DNA of 64,000 bases, from NCBI RefSeq assembly GCF_001552135.1, contig NZ_BCQP01000053.1, forward strand, positions 1 through 64,000, given 5' to 3'. The stretch is from Actinomadura chibensis NBRC 106107. GTDB taxonomy: Bacteria > Actinomycetota > Actinomycetes > Streptosporangiales > Streptosporangiaceae. Below the pieces are notes generated by a model that saw nothing but the letters and a program-made list of their open reading frames with translations, was not told the DNA's origin and ran no database searches. Both the position numbers and the translations under genes were made by a program. Positions 49,366 to 58,485 of the stretch are shown here, in pieces. Position 1 is the stretch's first letter; the number at the start of each line of letters is the position of its first letter.

Positions 49366-49710
49366 TCCGCACCTCCGTCCTGGCCACTCGTCGGCTGAGC
49401 CGTCCCATTCGGCCCCTTCCGGGCGCTTCGTACCCGCAGTACCCGGCCTGTTCACCTCCAGTATGGGACGCTTCCACATCGCCCGGTGGGGGATGCTTGT
49501 AACCAGGGCCGGTTACCGGTAATGACGATCCGGCGCGATCCACGTGGTCCTTCGGCTACCCTGAGTACGGGGAACTGGACGAGGATGCACTATTAAAGGG
49601 CTTTGTCAATACCCCAATATGCGGCTTGACCTGGGCATTTGTCTGGAAGGCCGGTTCAGCCACGCAGGTTTCCGTGGTACCCTGGTTCTAGCGGAAGGGG
49701 TACTTGTCAC
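49366..49710. other. 345-bp divergent promoter region
   Basis: No gene. From ~49560 it is A+T-rich for this genome (TATTAAAGGGCTTTGTCAAT). It holds the carD promoter (49655-49683), an RBS GGAAGGGG (49693-49700) and a TTACCGGTAA palindrome (49513-49522). Confidence 0.6.
49655..49683 (+). promoter_or_regulatory. candidate carD promoter
   Basis: TTCAGC-N17-TACCCT, with ATG 49711 starting 28 bp downstream of the -10 box. Weak -35 match but correct spacing. Confidence 0.45.
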
Positions 49711-50193
49711 ATGACTTTCCAGGTCGGCGACACCGTCGTCTACCCCCACCATGGGGCTGCTCGGATCGAGGCCATCGAGACTCGCACCATCAAAGGTGAG
49801 GAAAAGACCTATCTGGTCTTGAAGGTCGACAAGGGCGACCTGACAGTGCAGGTCCCGGTCGAGAACGTCGAGGACGTGGGTGTCCGTGACGTCGTCGGCC
49901 AGGAGGGTCTGGAGAAGGTGTTCGAGGTGCTTCGCGCACCCTACACCGAGGAACCCACCAACTGGTCCCGCCGGTACAAGGCGAACCTGGAGAAGCTCGC
50001 CTCCGGTGATGTGAACAAGGTCGCCGAGGTCGTTCGCGACCTGTGGCGGCGCGACAAGGAACGCGGACTGTCCGCCGGCGAGAAGCGCATGCTCGCCAAG
50101 GCGCGGCAGATCCTGGTCAGCGAGCTCGCGCTCGCCGAGAAGACCAACGAGGACAAGGCAGAGGCTCTGCTCGACGAGGTCCTGGCCAGCTGA
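49711..50193 (+). CDS. carD: CarD-family RNA polymerase-binding regulator
   Basis: 160 residues. N-terminal Tudor-like RNAP interaction domain (FQVGDTVVYPHHGAARIEAIE) and helical C-terminal DNA-binding domain (NWSRRYKANLEKLASGDVNKVAEVVRDLW). CarD stabilises open complexes at rRNA and many housekeeping promoters, and is essential in mycobacteria. ATG 49711. ispF follows after 13 bp, the order known from Streptomyces and mycobacteria. Confidence 0.95.
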   Translation: MTFQVGDTVVYPHHGAARIEAIETRTIKGEEKTYLVLKVDKGDLTVQVPVENVEDVGVRDVVGQEGLEKVFEVLRAPYTEEPTNWSRRYKANLEKLASGDVNKVAEVVRDLWRRDKERGLSAGEKRMLAKARQILVSELALAEKTNEDKAEALLDEVLAS

Positions 50194-50206
50194 ACGGCCG
50201 GATGGG

Positions 50207-50698
50207 TTGAGCGCACGGCTTCCACGGGTGGGCGTCGGTACCGACGTCCACCCGTTCTCGTCCGAGCCGCGTCCGCTGTGGGTGGGCGGGCTCGAATGGC
50301 CCGGTGAGGGCCACGGCCTCGCCGGGCACTCCGACGGCGACGTCGCCGCGCACGCCGCGTGCGACGCGCTGCTGTCGGCCTGCGGGCTTGGCGATCTCGG
50401 CGCCATCTTCGGGACGGCCGACCCGCGCTGGTCGGGCGCGTCCGGCGTCGCGCTGCTGCGGGAGGTGGCGCGGCTCGTCCACGAGGCGGGGTTCACCATC
50501 GGGAACGTCGCCATCCAGGTCGTGGGGAACCGTCCCAAGATCGGCAAGCGGCGCGGTGAGGCGGAGAAGACCCTGTCCGAGGCGCTCGGCGGAGCGCTGG
50601 TCACCGTCACCGCCACCACGACGGACGGCCTGGGCCTGACGGGCCGCGGCGAGGGCCTGGCCGCAATAGCCACCGCCCTCGTCCTCCCACCAGCCTGA
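50207..50698 (+). CDS. ispF: 2-C-methyl-D-erythritol 2,4-cyclodiphosphate synthase
   Basis: 163 residues, MEP isoprenoid pathway. Zinc ligands in GTDVHPF (Asp13, His15) and in GHGLAGHSDGDVAAHA. IGNVAIQVVGNRPKIG and ATTTDGLGLTGRGEG are family signatures. The frame opens with TTG 50207; GTG 50228 would remove 7 residues. Its end PPA-stop is the seed of the repeats that follow. Confidence 0.95.
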   Translation: MSARLPRVGVGTDVHPFSSEPRPLWVGGLEWPGEGHGLAGHSDGDVAAHAACDALLSACGLGDLGAIFGTADPRWSGASGVALLREVARLVHEAGFTIGNVAIQVVGNRPKIGKRRGEAEKTLSEALGGALVTVTATTTDGLGLTGRGEGLAAIATALVLPPA

Positions 50699-51030
50699 CT
50701 CCGGCCCAGCCTGACTCCGGCCCACCAGCCTGACCCCCGCACCGGCGTGATGCCCGCCCGCCCGGCTGAGCCCTGCTCACTACCCTGAGTCCGGCCCATC
50801 GGCCTGACTCCCGCACCAGCGTGATCCACGCCCACCCGGCTGAGCCCTGCCCACTAGGCCGAGTCCGGCCCGGCCTGGTCCCGCGCCAGCCTGGTCCCCG
50901 CCCACTCGGCTGAGTCCGGCCCACACCCGGTTGAGCCCTGCCCACTAGCCTGAGCCCGGCCCACTAGCCTGGCCCCGCCCACCCGGCTGAGCCCGCCCAC
51001 CAGCGTGATCCCCGCCTACCCGGCTGACCT
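50690..51030. repeat. degenerate minisatellite growing from the ispF stop codon
   Basis: The ispF end CCAGCCTGAC recurs again and again downstream (with CCAGCCTGACTCCGGCCCA, CCGGCTGAGCCCTGCCCAC and variants), period about 19-20 bp or multiples. No gene lies here; the following 51030-51266 shows nothing certain. Confidence 0.8.
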
Positions 51031-51266
51031 CCGCCCCCCGGGCGCTCGCGTCGCGGCCGAAATGGGACGCTTTTCCGGCTGGTTATCCACAATCTCGCAA
51101 CTCGTTGTCGTCCGGGGCCTGGGCGTTTGACGATGGTGGTAGCCGGTCCGCCCCCGGGTGGGAGGGGCTTGGTTTTTTGGGTGTTGGGGGTGGAGGTGTG
51201 GCTGACAGGGCGGGTCGTCCCGCTGGTCTGGGCGGGACTCTCCGCTGGTCTGGGGTGCCCCGGTTG

Positions 51267-52496
51267 TCATACGGGCTCAGCTGGTTGTGCTGGGTAGACC
51301 GTGCCTGTCACTTCGCCCAGTGTTATCCGGGAGCCCTTCGCGCCCGGTGCCTGGGCTCGGAGCGTCACCGTGTCGCCGTCCTCCAGATACGTGCGTTTCG
51401 TGCCGTCCGGGAGTTCCAGCGGCTCGTCGCCGTTCGCGGTCAGTTCCAGCAGGCAGCCGCGCTGGTCGCGGTCCGGGCCGGAGACCGTCCCGGACGCGAA
51501 CAGGTCGCCGGTGCGCAGCGGGGCGCCGTTGACGGTGGCGTGGGCCAGTTGCTGCGGCGACGTCCAGTACATGTCCGCGAACCGGGGACGCGCCACCACC
51601 TGGCCGTTGATCAAGACCTCCAGGTGCAGGTCGAGGCCCCACGGCTCGGCGCAGCGCAGGTACGGCAGCGGCTCCGGGTCCTGGACGGGCGGCGACACCC
51701 GCGCGGGCTCCAGCGCCGCGACCGGGACCACCCACGAGGAGATCGACGTCGCGAACGACTTGCCGAGGAACGGGCCGAGCGGCTGCGACTCCCACATCTG
51801 CACGTCGCGCGCGCTCCAGTCGTTCACCAGCACGAACCCGAACACATGGTCGCGGAACGCGCCCGCCGGGACACCCCGCCCCGGAACAGACGGCACTCCC
51901 GCCACGAACCCGACCTCCGCCTCGAAGTCGAGCCGCGTCGACGGGCCGTACGTCGGTTCCGGCTCACCCGGCGTCCGGCGCTGCCCGGACGGCCGGATGA
52001 TCGGCGTCCCCGACGGGTACACGGTCCCGGCGCGCCCGTGGTAGGCGACCGGCAGCCGCTTCCAGTTGGACGGCAGCGGTTCGCTCCGCGGGCGCAGGAT
52101 CCGTCCCGTGTTCCTGGCGTGGTGCTCGGACGAGAAGAAGTCCACATAGTCCGCCACCTCGAAGGGACGGAGCAGCGACACGTCCGCGACGGGGATCAGG
52201 CACGGCTGCACTTGCTCGCGGAACCCCTCGTCGGTGAGCAGTTCGACGAGCCGCGCCCGGTTGGCCTCCCAGACGGGACGTCCCGCCACCATGAAGGCGT
52301 TCAGCGAGCCGGACGCGAAACACCGGCGGTCGTCCACGAGCCCGGCGGCGGACAGCGCGGCCAAGTCCAGGACGAACCCGCCGATGGCCACCCCCACGCG
52401 GGGCAGCTCACCCGGACGGGAGAACACCCCGTACGGCAGATTCTCGATGCCGAACCCGCCGTCCGCGCTACCCGGAACCCACGAATCGGTCGTCAT
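51267..52496 (-). CDS. fahA: fumarylacetoacetase
   Basis: 409 residues. Last step of tyrosine/homogentisate breakdown: fumarylacetoacetate to fumarate and acetoacetate. Signatures: YVDFFSSEHHARNTGRI, VAYHGRAGTVYPSGTPI, metal ligands in LDFEAEVGF and VLVNDWSARDVQMWE, GPFLGKSFATSISSWVVP. Full length. The partner homogentisate dioxygenase is not in the window. Confidence 0.95.
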   Translation of the reverse strand: MTTDSWVPGSADGGFGIENLPYGVFSRPGELPRVGVAIGGFVLDLAALSAAGLVDDRRCFASGSLNAFMVAGRPVWEANRARLVELLTDEGFREQVQPCLIPVADVSLLRPFEVADYVDFFSSEHHARNTGRILRPRSEPLPSNWKRLPVAYHGRAGTVYPSGTPIIRPSGQRRTPGEPEPTYGPSTRLDFEAEVGFVAGVPSVPGRGVPAGAFRDHVFGFVLVNDWSARDVQMWESQPLGPFLGKSFATSISSWVVPVAALEPARVSPPVQDPEPLPYLRCAEPWGLDLHLEVLINGQVVARPRFADMYWTSPQQLAHATVNGAPLRTGDLFASGTVSGPDRDQRGCLLELTANGDEPLELPDGTKRTYLEDGDTVTLRAQAPGAKGSRITLGEVTGTVYPAQPAEPV

Positions 52497-52526
52497 GCCG
52501 CTATTTCTTCCCCTCCGTTTCCCCTT

Positions 52527-53354
52527 TCATCCAGTGATGGAAATCGGGCGGAGAGCCCCCAGCGCGGTCTCGATTCCGGGCGTTCCGTAGGCGGACAGCA
52601 GGCGCCGCGCCCCAACGGCCTCCTCCTCGCCCAGCGTCAGCAGGTCGGTGATCACGTCGCCGGGGTCGGCGCGGGAGAGCGCGTCGCGGACATCCCCCTC
52701 CCCGGCTCCGGCCGCGGCCGTGGCGGCGGCCAGCAGGGCGTGTACGGGGCTCGGCCCCTCCCGACCTCCCTCCTGACCGCCCTCCAGGACGAACGGCAGC
52801 TCGCGTTCCGCGCAGGCCGAGATGAACGCGGCCAGCCTCTCCACCGCGCAGGACGTTCGGTAGGCGGCGCCCAGCGGGGCGCCCCGCTCGCGGGCGGCGG
52901 CGACGCGGTCGAGCGCGTCCCGCCAGCCGGGCGACGGCCGCACCTCGATGTGCGCGGGCGCGCCGGACGGCAGCCGGGCGATCGTCACGGCGGCGGCCCG
53001 CGCCTGGTCCGCGTCCCCGGGGAGCGGGATCCGCAGTGCCGTGACGCGGACGCGCGGCTCGCCCTGGGCGGCCTCCAGCGTCGCGGACAGGTCCTGAATT
53101 CCGGTGTCGGCCACCAGGCCGAGGTCGAGCAGATCTTCCGGGACGAGCCGCGTCCGCAACTCGGCGAACCGCGACGCCGGGCAGAGGAACCGTCCGGCAG
53201 CGGGATGCCGGGCGACGCGGCGGTAGGTCGGGAGCGCCTCATCGAGCCCAACGCGCTCCCCGCGAACCCGATCCGGCCGGACGCCATCAGGCGGGACGCG
53301 GTCCGGTGGGAAGAGCGCGGCGTCGTCGAGCAGCCGAGCGAGTAGGGCGCTCAT
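52527..53354 (-). CDS. conserved protein of unknown function upstream of fahA
   Basis: 275 residues, 30 bp upstream of fahA on the same strand, so probably in its operon. The sequence reads as an alternating beta-alpha protein (TGIQDLSATLEAAQ, RVTALRIPLP, HIEVRPSPGW, LGAAYRTSCAVERLAAFISACAE, LPFVLEGG), as in a TIM barrel. I know no characterised family; a gene of this kind is often next to actinobacterial fahA. ATG 53354. Confidence 0.72.
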   Translation of the reverse strand: MSALLARLLDDAALFPPDRVPPDGVRPDRVRGERVGLDEALPTYRRVARHPAAGRFLCPASRFAELRTRLVPEDLLDLGLVADTGIQDLSATLEAAQGEPRVRVTALRIPLPGDADQARAAAVTIARLPSGAPAHIEVRPSPGWRDALDRVAAARERGAPLGAAYRTSCAVERLAAFISACAERELPFVLEGGQEGGREGPSPVHALLAAATAAAGAGEGDVRDALSRADPGDVITDLLTLGEEEAVGARRLLSAYGTPGIETALGALRPISITG

Positions 53355-53415
53355 AGCCCTATGACTACCCGGCCGCCGGAGACCTCACCGCGGGCGGCGG
53401 CCGGGTTCGCGCCGC

Positions 53416-54882
53416 TCAGCCCGCGGGCGGGACGGGGCCGCTGCGGAAGTTGCTCGACGGGGGCGGGTTCCAGTCATCGTCGTCGTCGGCGGCTGCCGGG
53501 CCCTCGGCGGCGTCCGGGTCTTCGGCGCGGTCGGCCGGAGGGTCGTCGTGCTCGTCCTCCTCGGCCGGGCGCCGTCCGGGCATCGGGATGTCGGGACGCG
53601 TCGTCGCCGCGGCCGGACGCTCCTTCCGCTCGACGCGGTCCCTCCCGCGGACCAGCTCAACGTCCGTCGGCAGCAGCGCGGGCGCGTGCGGCGCCTCGGG
53701 CGCCTCGGACGCGTTGGCGGAGTCGATCGGCGACCGCGGCTCCGGCAGCGTGTCCAGCGGCGGCGGCCCCTCCTCGGACGGGACGCCAGACTCAAGCGAC
53801 GGCCCAGGCTCAAGCGACGGCCCGGGCTCAAGCGAAAGGCCCCGCTCGAACGGCAACCCCCGCTCGAACGGCAGCCCCCGCTCCACCGGCAGTTCCCGCT
53901 CCACCGGCAGTTCCCGCTCCACCGGCAACTCCCGCTCCAACGGCAACTCCCGCTCGGACGGCAGGTCCCGGTCGAACGTAAGGCCCGGCTCGGACGACAG
54001 GCTCTGCCCGGACGTCACGTCCCGACCGGACGCGAGGCGCGGCTTGAAGCCCAGTCCGGAGTCCTCCTCCTCCGCGTCGTCCTCCTCCACGTCCTCGAAG
54101 ATCTCGCGTTCGAAGGCGTTGGCCCTCTCGGTCTCCGCCCGCGGCGCCGGTTCCTCGGGCGCGAACGGGATGAGCGAGTCGCGCTCGTCCACGAAAGGCT
54201 CCGGCGCCCGGCCCGCCTGCTCCGCCCGGTCAGCCCCGCCCGCCCGGTCCATCTGGCCCGCTCGATCCATCTGGCCCGCTCGGTCCATCTGGCCCGCTCG
54301 ATCCATCTGGCCCGCTCGATCCATCGGGTCCGTGCGGTCGGTGCCCGCCTCCAGGGCCAGCGGCTCGGGTGAAGCCGGTTCGAGGACCTTGACGTGGCCG
54401 CGCTGCGGCTCGACCGGCGGCGTCTCCGCGGCGGCCGGACGTCCCACCCGGATCTGCTTGAACATCGTCAGCCACAGCCACACCGCGATCACCAGCATGA
54501 CGTGCGGCGCGACCGCGACGCCCGCGCGGACGGGGTCGCGGGGCAGGTCGCCGAGGCCGCGCAGCGAGTCCTGGACGGAGATCGCCGCGCCCCCGCCGAG
54601 CAGCAGGAGCAGCAGCACCCAGCGGGGCAGCCGTGTCCACCAGCGGGCGTTCCGGGTGATCACGAGGGACAGGATCGTCAACGCGGTGAGGGTGTCGGCG
54701 ATCGCCGGGTAGAGCGGCGCCCAGCGGCGGCCGACGCCGCCGAGCCGGGCGAGGTCGCGGAGCACGTCGTAGGTCAGCGCGAACGCGGCGCCCGCCAGCG
54801 CGGCGACGACCAGGCCCGCGACGGCGGTGAGCACCCGGCGCTGCGCGGGGGTGAAGGACGGCCGGGTGGGATCTGTTGGCAT
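53416..54882 (-). CDS. DUF2637 membrane protein with long repeat-rich tail
   Basis: 488 residues. The N-terminal ~135 residues have four membrane helices with the DUF2637 pattern (AFALTYDVLRDLARLGGVG, LYPAIADTLTALTILSLVI), related to Spd-type proteins of actinomycete mobile elements and to chromosomal homologues. The rest is hydrophilic: five QMDRAG hexapeptides (18-bp units, ~54235-54325), an acidic EDVEEDDAEEEDS stretch, and nine ELPVER/GLPFER hexapeptides (18-bp units, ~53830-53970). ATG 54882. The long antisense-like extension of this frame upstream to 56889 is not coding. Confidence 0.8.
   Translation of the reverse strand: MPTDPTRPSFTPAQRRVLTAVAGLVVAALAGAAFALTYDVLRDLARLGGVGRRWAPLYPAIADTLTALTILSLVITRNARWWTRLPRWVLLLLLLGGGAAISVQDSLRGLGDLPRDPVRAGVAVAPHVMLVIAVWLWLTMFKQIRVGRPAAAETPPVEPQRGHVKVLEPASPEPLALEAGTDRTDPMDRAGQMDRAGQMDRAGQMDRAGQMDRAGGADRAEQAGRAPEPFVDERDSLIPFAPEEPAPRAETERANAFEREIFEDVEEDDAEEEDSGLGFKPRLASGRDVTSGQSLSSEPGLTFDRDLPSERELPLERELPVERELPVERELPVERGLPFERGLPFERGLSLEPGPSLEPGPSLESGVPSEEGPPPLDTLPEPRSPIDSANASEAPEAPHAPALLPTDVELVRGRDRVERKERPAAATTRPDIPMPGRRPAEEDEHDDPPADRAEDPDAAEGPAAADDDDDWNPPPSSNFRSGPVPPAG
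53795..54330. repeat. two 18-bp coding repeat arrays
   Basis: Array 1 (~53795-53970) codes for hexapeptides like LPVERE/LPFERG/SLEPGP; array 2 (~54235-54325) for (G)QMDRA. Both are multiples of 18 bp and stay in frame. Confidence 0.85.
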
Positions 54883-55011
54883 GTCTCTCGTTCCGGGAAA
54901 AGGGGCGCCTGCTGAGGGTCCTGAGGCGAGATTAGCCAGCCCGCACCGCGAGACCCGCCCATTCCGGACGATCACTTTGCCGTGCGCGCGATATGCACTG
55001 AGACGTAACGT

Positions 55012-55794
55012 ATGGACGACCGCCCGTACGCACGACGGCGACCATGCGAGGAGGCAGCGATTACGGGGGATCGGCTCGGCGAGCCGGTCCGGACGTTCGA
55101 CGGCCGGGCCGCGGCGCGCCGCAGATGGGCCTGGCTGGGGCTGCTGTGCGCGGCGTCCCTGGCGCTGGTCCCGGCGGCGATCGTCTACCTGCGCGACGAG
55201 GTGTGGTGGGTGGGCGTCCCGGCGCTGGTGCTGTCCATGGGCTACGCGGCGGCCGTCGGCTGGGTCGCGGGACGCGACCGTCCGCGCGTCGGCGGCCGGG
55301 CCGTGACCCTCCACACCGGCGGCCTCTCCGTCGTCCGGCGCCGCGACGAGGCCCGGTACACGTGGGACGAGCTGGTGTCCGTCACCGTGTCCGGGGTGAA
55401 ACCCGAGCCGGACGCGCCGACCCGCTGGACGTTCACCCTCGTCGCGGACGACGGCCGCGTGCTGCGGCTCGGCGACGACCTCCCCGAGGTGCGGACGCTC
55501 GGCGCGGCGGTCGCCGCCGAGGTGACGGCGCGGATCGTCCCGCGGCTGCTGGCGGCCGTGCAGGCGGGCGAGACCGTCCGGATGGGCCCGTTCGACATCG
55601 ACCTCGACGGCGTCGAGAAGGAGGGCGACCGCCTCCCGTGGGACGCCGTCGACGACGTCGCGGTCGACAACGGCCTGGTGACCGTGCACGCCCGCAAGGG
55701 CCCCGACCTGATGACGATGGCCGCCCAGATGCCGGATGCGCTCGCGTTCACCGCCCTGTGCCACCAGGTCAGGGACCTCGCCAGACCTTCTTGA
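55012..55794 (+). CDS. membrane protein, DUF6585-like
   Basis: 260 residues. Two adjacent membrane helices (WLGLLCAASLALVPAAIVYL, VGVPALVLSMGYAAAVGWVA), then a PH-like cytosolic part (VTLHTGGLSVVRRRDEARYTWDELVSVTVSG) and a C-terminal half with PFDIDLDGVEKEGDRLPWDAVDDVAVDNGLVTVH, a pattern of DUF6585 proteins. ATG 55012 lacks an RBS; a GAGGAGGCAGCG sits before codon 19 but no standard start follows it. Function unknown. Confidence 0.72.
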   Translation: MDDRPYARRRPCEEAAITGDRLGEPVRTFDGRAAARRRWAWLGLLCAASLALVPAAIVYLRDEVWWVGVPALVLSMGYAAAVGWVAGRDRPRVGGRAVTLHTGGLSVVRRRDEARYTWDELVSVTVSGVKPEPDAPTRWTFTLVADDGRVLRLGDDLPEVRTLGAAVAAEVTARIVPRLLAAVQAGETVRMGPFDIDLDGVEKEGDRLPWDAVDDVAVDNGLVTVHARKGPDLMTMAAQMPDALAFTALCHQVRDLARPS

Positions 55795-55812
55795 GGAATT
55801 TTCCGGGGGGTA

Positions 55813-55840
55813 TGTCAAGAACCCGTCCGCGGCTCCGATC
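55813..55840 (+). promoter_or_regulatory. possible ECF-sigma promoter before the hydrolase gene
   Basis: TGTCAA-N17-CGATC resembles promoters of ECF41/ECF42-type sigma factors (TGTC... and CG-core boxes). It is 132 bp before the hydrolase ATG. Weak: one base off in both boxes. Confidence 0.3.
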
Positions 55841-55971
55841 CATTCGTGACGGCGCCCCACGAGGGCCGGGACGCAGATGCGACCCGTGTCGTGCCGGACG
55901 CCCCGGCCCGAGGGACGCCGACCGGCTCGACCCCGCCGGGAAACCCGGCGGAGATCTCGAAAGGACATCCG

Positions 55972-56811
55972 ATGGAAGTGCGCACTCTTGACGTTCCGGG
56001 CGCGAGCCTGCACTACGAGGTCCGCGGGGCCGGGCCCGTCGCCCTGCTGATCTGCGGCGGGATCTACGACGCGGCCGCCTACGCGGGGCTCGCCGAGCGG
56101 CTCGCCGACCGGTACACGGTGGTGACCTACGACCGGCGCGGCAACTCGCGCAGCCCGCTCACCGGGCCGCCGGTCCCGCAGCGCATCGAGGAGCACGCGG
56201 ACGACGCGTCCCGGCTGCTCGCCGAGGTCTCGCCGGACGCGCCCGCGTTCGTGTTCGGCAACAGCTCGGGCGCGCAGATCGGGCTCGCGCTGGCCGAGCG
56301 GCACCCGGAGCAGGTTCGCGTGCTCGTCGCGCACGAGCCGCCGCTGCTGTCCCTGCTGCCGGACGCCGCGCACTGGGAGTCCGTGCTGGCGGACGTGGAA
56401 CGCGCGTACGCGGACGGCGGCGCGGGCGCCGCGATGGGCGTGTTCGGCGCGGCGATGGGCATGGGCGGCGGCGACGAGGACTCCGGGGACTCCGGGGGCG
56501 GTGAGCCGCCGTCTCCCGAAATGCAGGAGATGTTCGCGCGCCTGGAGAAGAACACCGACTTCTTCATCGGCTACGAGGTCCCGCCGTTCGGGCGCTGGAC
56601 GCCGGACGTCGGCGCGCTGCGCGGGTCGTCCGTCCCGATCGTGCTCGTCGCGGGGGAGGAGTCGGCGGGGGAGCCGCCGCACCGGTCCGCGCACGCGCTG
56701 GCCGAGCGGCTCGGGACGCCGGTCGAGACCTACCCCGGCGGCCACGGCGGCTTCGGCCTCTCCGCCGACGAGTTCGCCACCCGGCTGGACGCCGCCTTCT
56801 CCGCGTCCTGA
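55972..56811 (+). CDS. alpha/beta hydrolase
   Basis: 279 residues. Fold motifs: HYEVRGAGPVALLICGGIYDAAAY, YDRRGNSRSP, nucleophile elbow GNSSGA (Ser), and final His in GGHGGFGL. A flexible Gly/Asp/Ser-rich lid segment (MGMGGGDEDSGDSGGGEPPS) is unusual. ATG 55972 is supported by AAAGGA 9-10 nt upstream; the earlier start at 55846 adds only Pro/Gly-rich residues. Substrate unknown. Confidence 0.9.
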   Translation: MEVRTLDVPGASLHYEVRGAGPVALLICGGIYDAAAYAGLAERLADRYTVVTYDRRGNSRSPLTGPPVPQRIEEHADDASRLLAEVSPDAPAFVFGNSSGAQIGLALAERHPEQVRVLVAHEPPLLSLLPDAAHWESVLADVERAYADGGAGAAMGVFGAAMGMGGGDEDSGDSGGGEPPSPEMQEMFARLEKNTDFFIGYEVPPFGRWTPDVGALRGSSVPIVLVAGEESAGEPPHRSAHALAERLGTPVETYPGGHGGFGLSADEFATRLDAAFSAS

Positions 56812-56933
56812 CCGGGGAGGTGCCGAGGGAAGGGGCTCCTGACCTGGAGGGCATAGATCCTTATGACCATTTGGCATATGGGATGGCACGCGATGTGACG
56901 CGCGGCCGTGCGCCCATCCAATAACCTGGTTTC

Positions 56934-58328
56934 GTGAGTCTGCGCCTTTACGACACCGGCACCCGTAGCGTCCGCGCGTTCGAGCCCCTGGAAGAGGGCC
57001 GCGTGGGGATGTACGTGTGTGGCGCTACTCCGCAGGCCGCCCCGCACATCGGCCATCTGCGCTCGGGCGTGATCTACGACGTGCTGCTGCGCTGGCTGCG
57101 CGCGTCCGGCTACGAGGTGACGTTCGCGCGCAACGTCACCGACATCGACGACAAGATCATCGCGGTGGCGGCGGAGCGGGGCGTGCCGTGGTTCGCGGTC
57201 GCCGAGGGCAACCAGCGGGTCTTCACCCAGGGCTACGACCTGCTCGGCTGCCTGCCCCCGACGATCGAGCCGCGCGCCACCGGGCACGTCCCGGAGATGA
57301 TCGCGCTGATCCGGCGGCTGATCGACAAGGGGCACGCCTACCCGGCGGGCGGCGACGTGTACTTCGACGTGAAGTCGTGGGCCGACCACTACGGCGAGCT
57401 GTCGAACCAGCGGCTGGAGAACATGCGGTCCACGGGCGACACCGTCAACGAGGACTGCAAGCGCGACGTCCGCGACTTCGCGCTGTGGAAGGGCGCGAAG
57501 CCCGGCGAGCCGTCCTGGGAGACGCCGTGGGGGGACGGCCGCCCCGGCTGGCACCTGGAGTGCTCGGCGATGTCGACCAAGTACCTCGGTCCCGTGTTCG
57601 ACATCCACGGCGGCGGCGTCGACCTGATCTTCCCGCACCACGAGAACGAGATCGCCCAGTCCCGGGCGGCGGGCGACGGGTTCGCCCGCTACTGGCTGCA
57701 CAACGGGCTCCTCACCGTCGACGGCGAGAAGATGAGCAAGTCGGTCGGCAACGTCGTGCTGCTGCCCGACCTGCTCGGCAAGGCGCGCCCGGTCGAGGTC
57801 CGGTACTACCTCGTGTCGGCGCACTACCGCTCGCTGATGGACTACACCGACGCGGCGCTCGCCGAGGCCGTGTCCGCCTACCAGCGGATCGAGGGGTTCG
57901 TCACGCGCGCGACGGAGGTCGTGGGCGCGGTCGCGCCGACGTCGCCGCCGCCCGAGTTCGCCGCCGCGCTCGACGACGACCTCGGCGTGCCGCACGCGCT
58001 GGCGGTGCTGCACGAGGCCGTCCGGGACGGCAACAGCGCCCTCGCGTCCGGCGACCGCGGCGCGGTGCGGGAGCGGCTCGGCGCCGTCCGGGCGATGGCG
58101 GACGTCCTCGGGCTCGACCCGCTGTCGCCGCAGTGGGCCAGGTCCGGCGAGGACGACCTGCGTCCCGTCGTGGACGCGCTCGTCGCCGTCGCGCTGGAGC
58201 AGCGGCAGGCCGCGCGCGCGCGGAAGGACTACGCCGCCGCCGACGCGATCCGCGACAGCCTGTCCGAGGCGGGGATCGTCGTCGAGGACACCCCGCAGGG
58301 CCCCCGCTGGGAGCTCAAGCGCGGCTGA
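56934..58328 (+). CDS. cysS: cysteinyl-tRNA synthetase
   Basis: 464 residues, class I. Zinc/Cys ligand Cys29 (MYVCGAT), HIGH motif PHIGHLRS, GWHLECSAMS and HHENEIAQS zinc ligands, KMSKS in DGEKMSKSVGN. GTG 56934. rlmB follows, as in Streptomyces and mycobacteria (cysS1-Rv3579c). Confidence 0.96.
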   Translation: MSLRLYDTGTRSVRAFEPLEEGRVGMYVCGATPQAAPHIGHLRSGVIYDVLLRWLRASGYEVTFARNVTDIDDKIIAVAAERGVPWFAVAEGNQRVFTQGYDLLGCLPPTIEPRATGHVPEMIALIRRLIDKGHAYPAGGDVYFDVKSWADHYGELSNQRLENMRSTGDTVNEDCKRDVRDFALWKGAKPGEPSWETPWGDGRPGWHLECSAMSTKYLGPVFDIHGGGVDLIFPHHENEIAQSRAAGDGFARYWLHNGLLTVDGEKMSKSVGNVVLLPDLLGKARPVEVRYYLVSAHYRSLMDYTDAALAEAVSAYQRIEGFVTRATEVVGAVAPTSPPPEFAAALDDDLGVPHALAVLHEAVRDGNSALASGDRGAVRERLGAVRAMADVLGLDPLSPQWARSGEDDLRPVVDALVAVALEQRQAARARKDYAAADAIRDSLSEAGIVVEDTPQGPRWELKRG

Positions 58329-58370
58329 CCCTCCGCGGGACGGCGGGGCCCGCGCGGCGGATAAAATCGG

Positions 58371-58404
58371 GTGTTCGCGGGGGTGCGGTGTTCGTGGGGG
58401 TGCG
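58371..58404. repeat. 17-bp tandem duplication
   Basis: GTGTTCGCGGGGGTGCG and GTGTTCGTGGGGGTGCG are consecutive, just after a TAAAAT (58362-58367) that may be the rlmB -10 box. Confidence 0.6.
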
Positions 58405-58485
58405 GAGCCGTCCCGCCGAGATCCCAGCCGCCCGGGCAGCCACGTCGACGGGCGAACCACCACCGTCGCTAGGGGCGAATCGACC

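Noticed and set aside
51083..51091. TTATCCACA, a perfect DnaA box
   Set aside because: Single site without a cluster, dnaA/dnaN or DUE nearby; not an origin.
53416..56889. A 1157-codon minus-strand open frame
   Set aside because: Only its last 488 codons (from 54882) look like protein; the rest is the shadow of the DUF6585 and hydrolase genes on the other strand.
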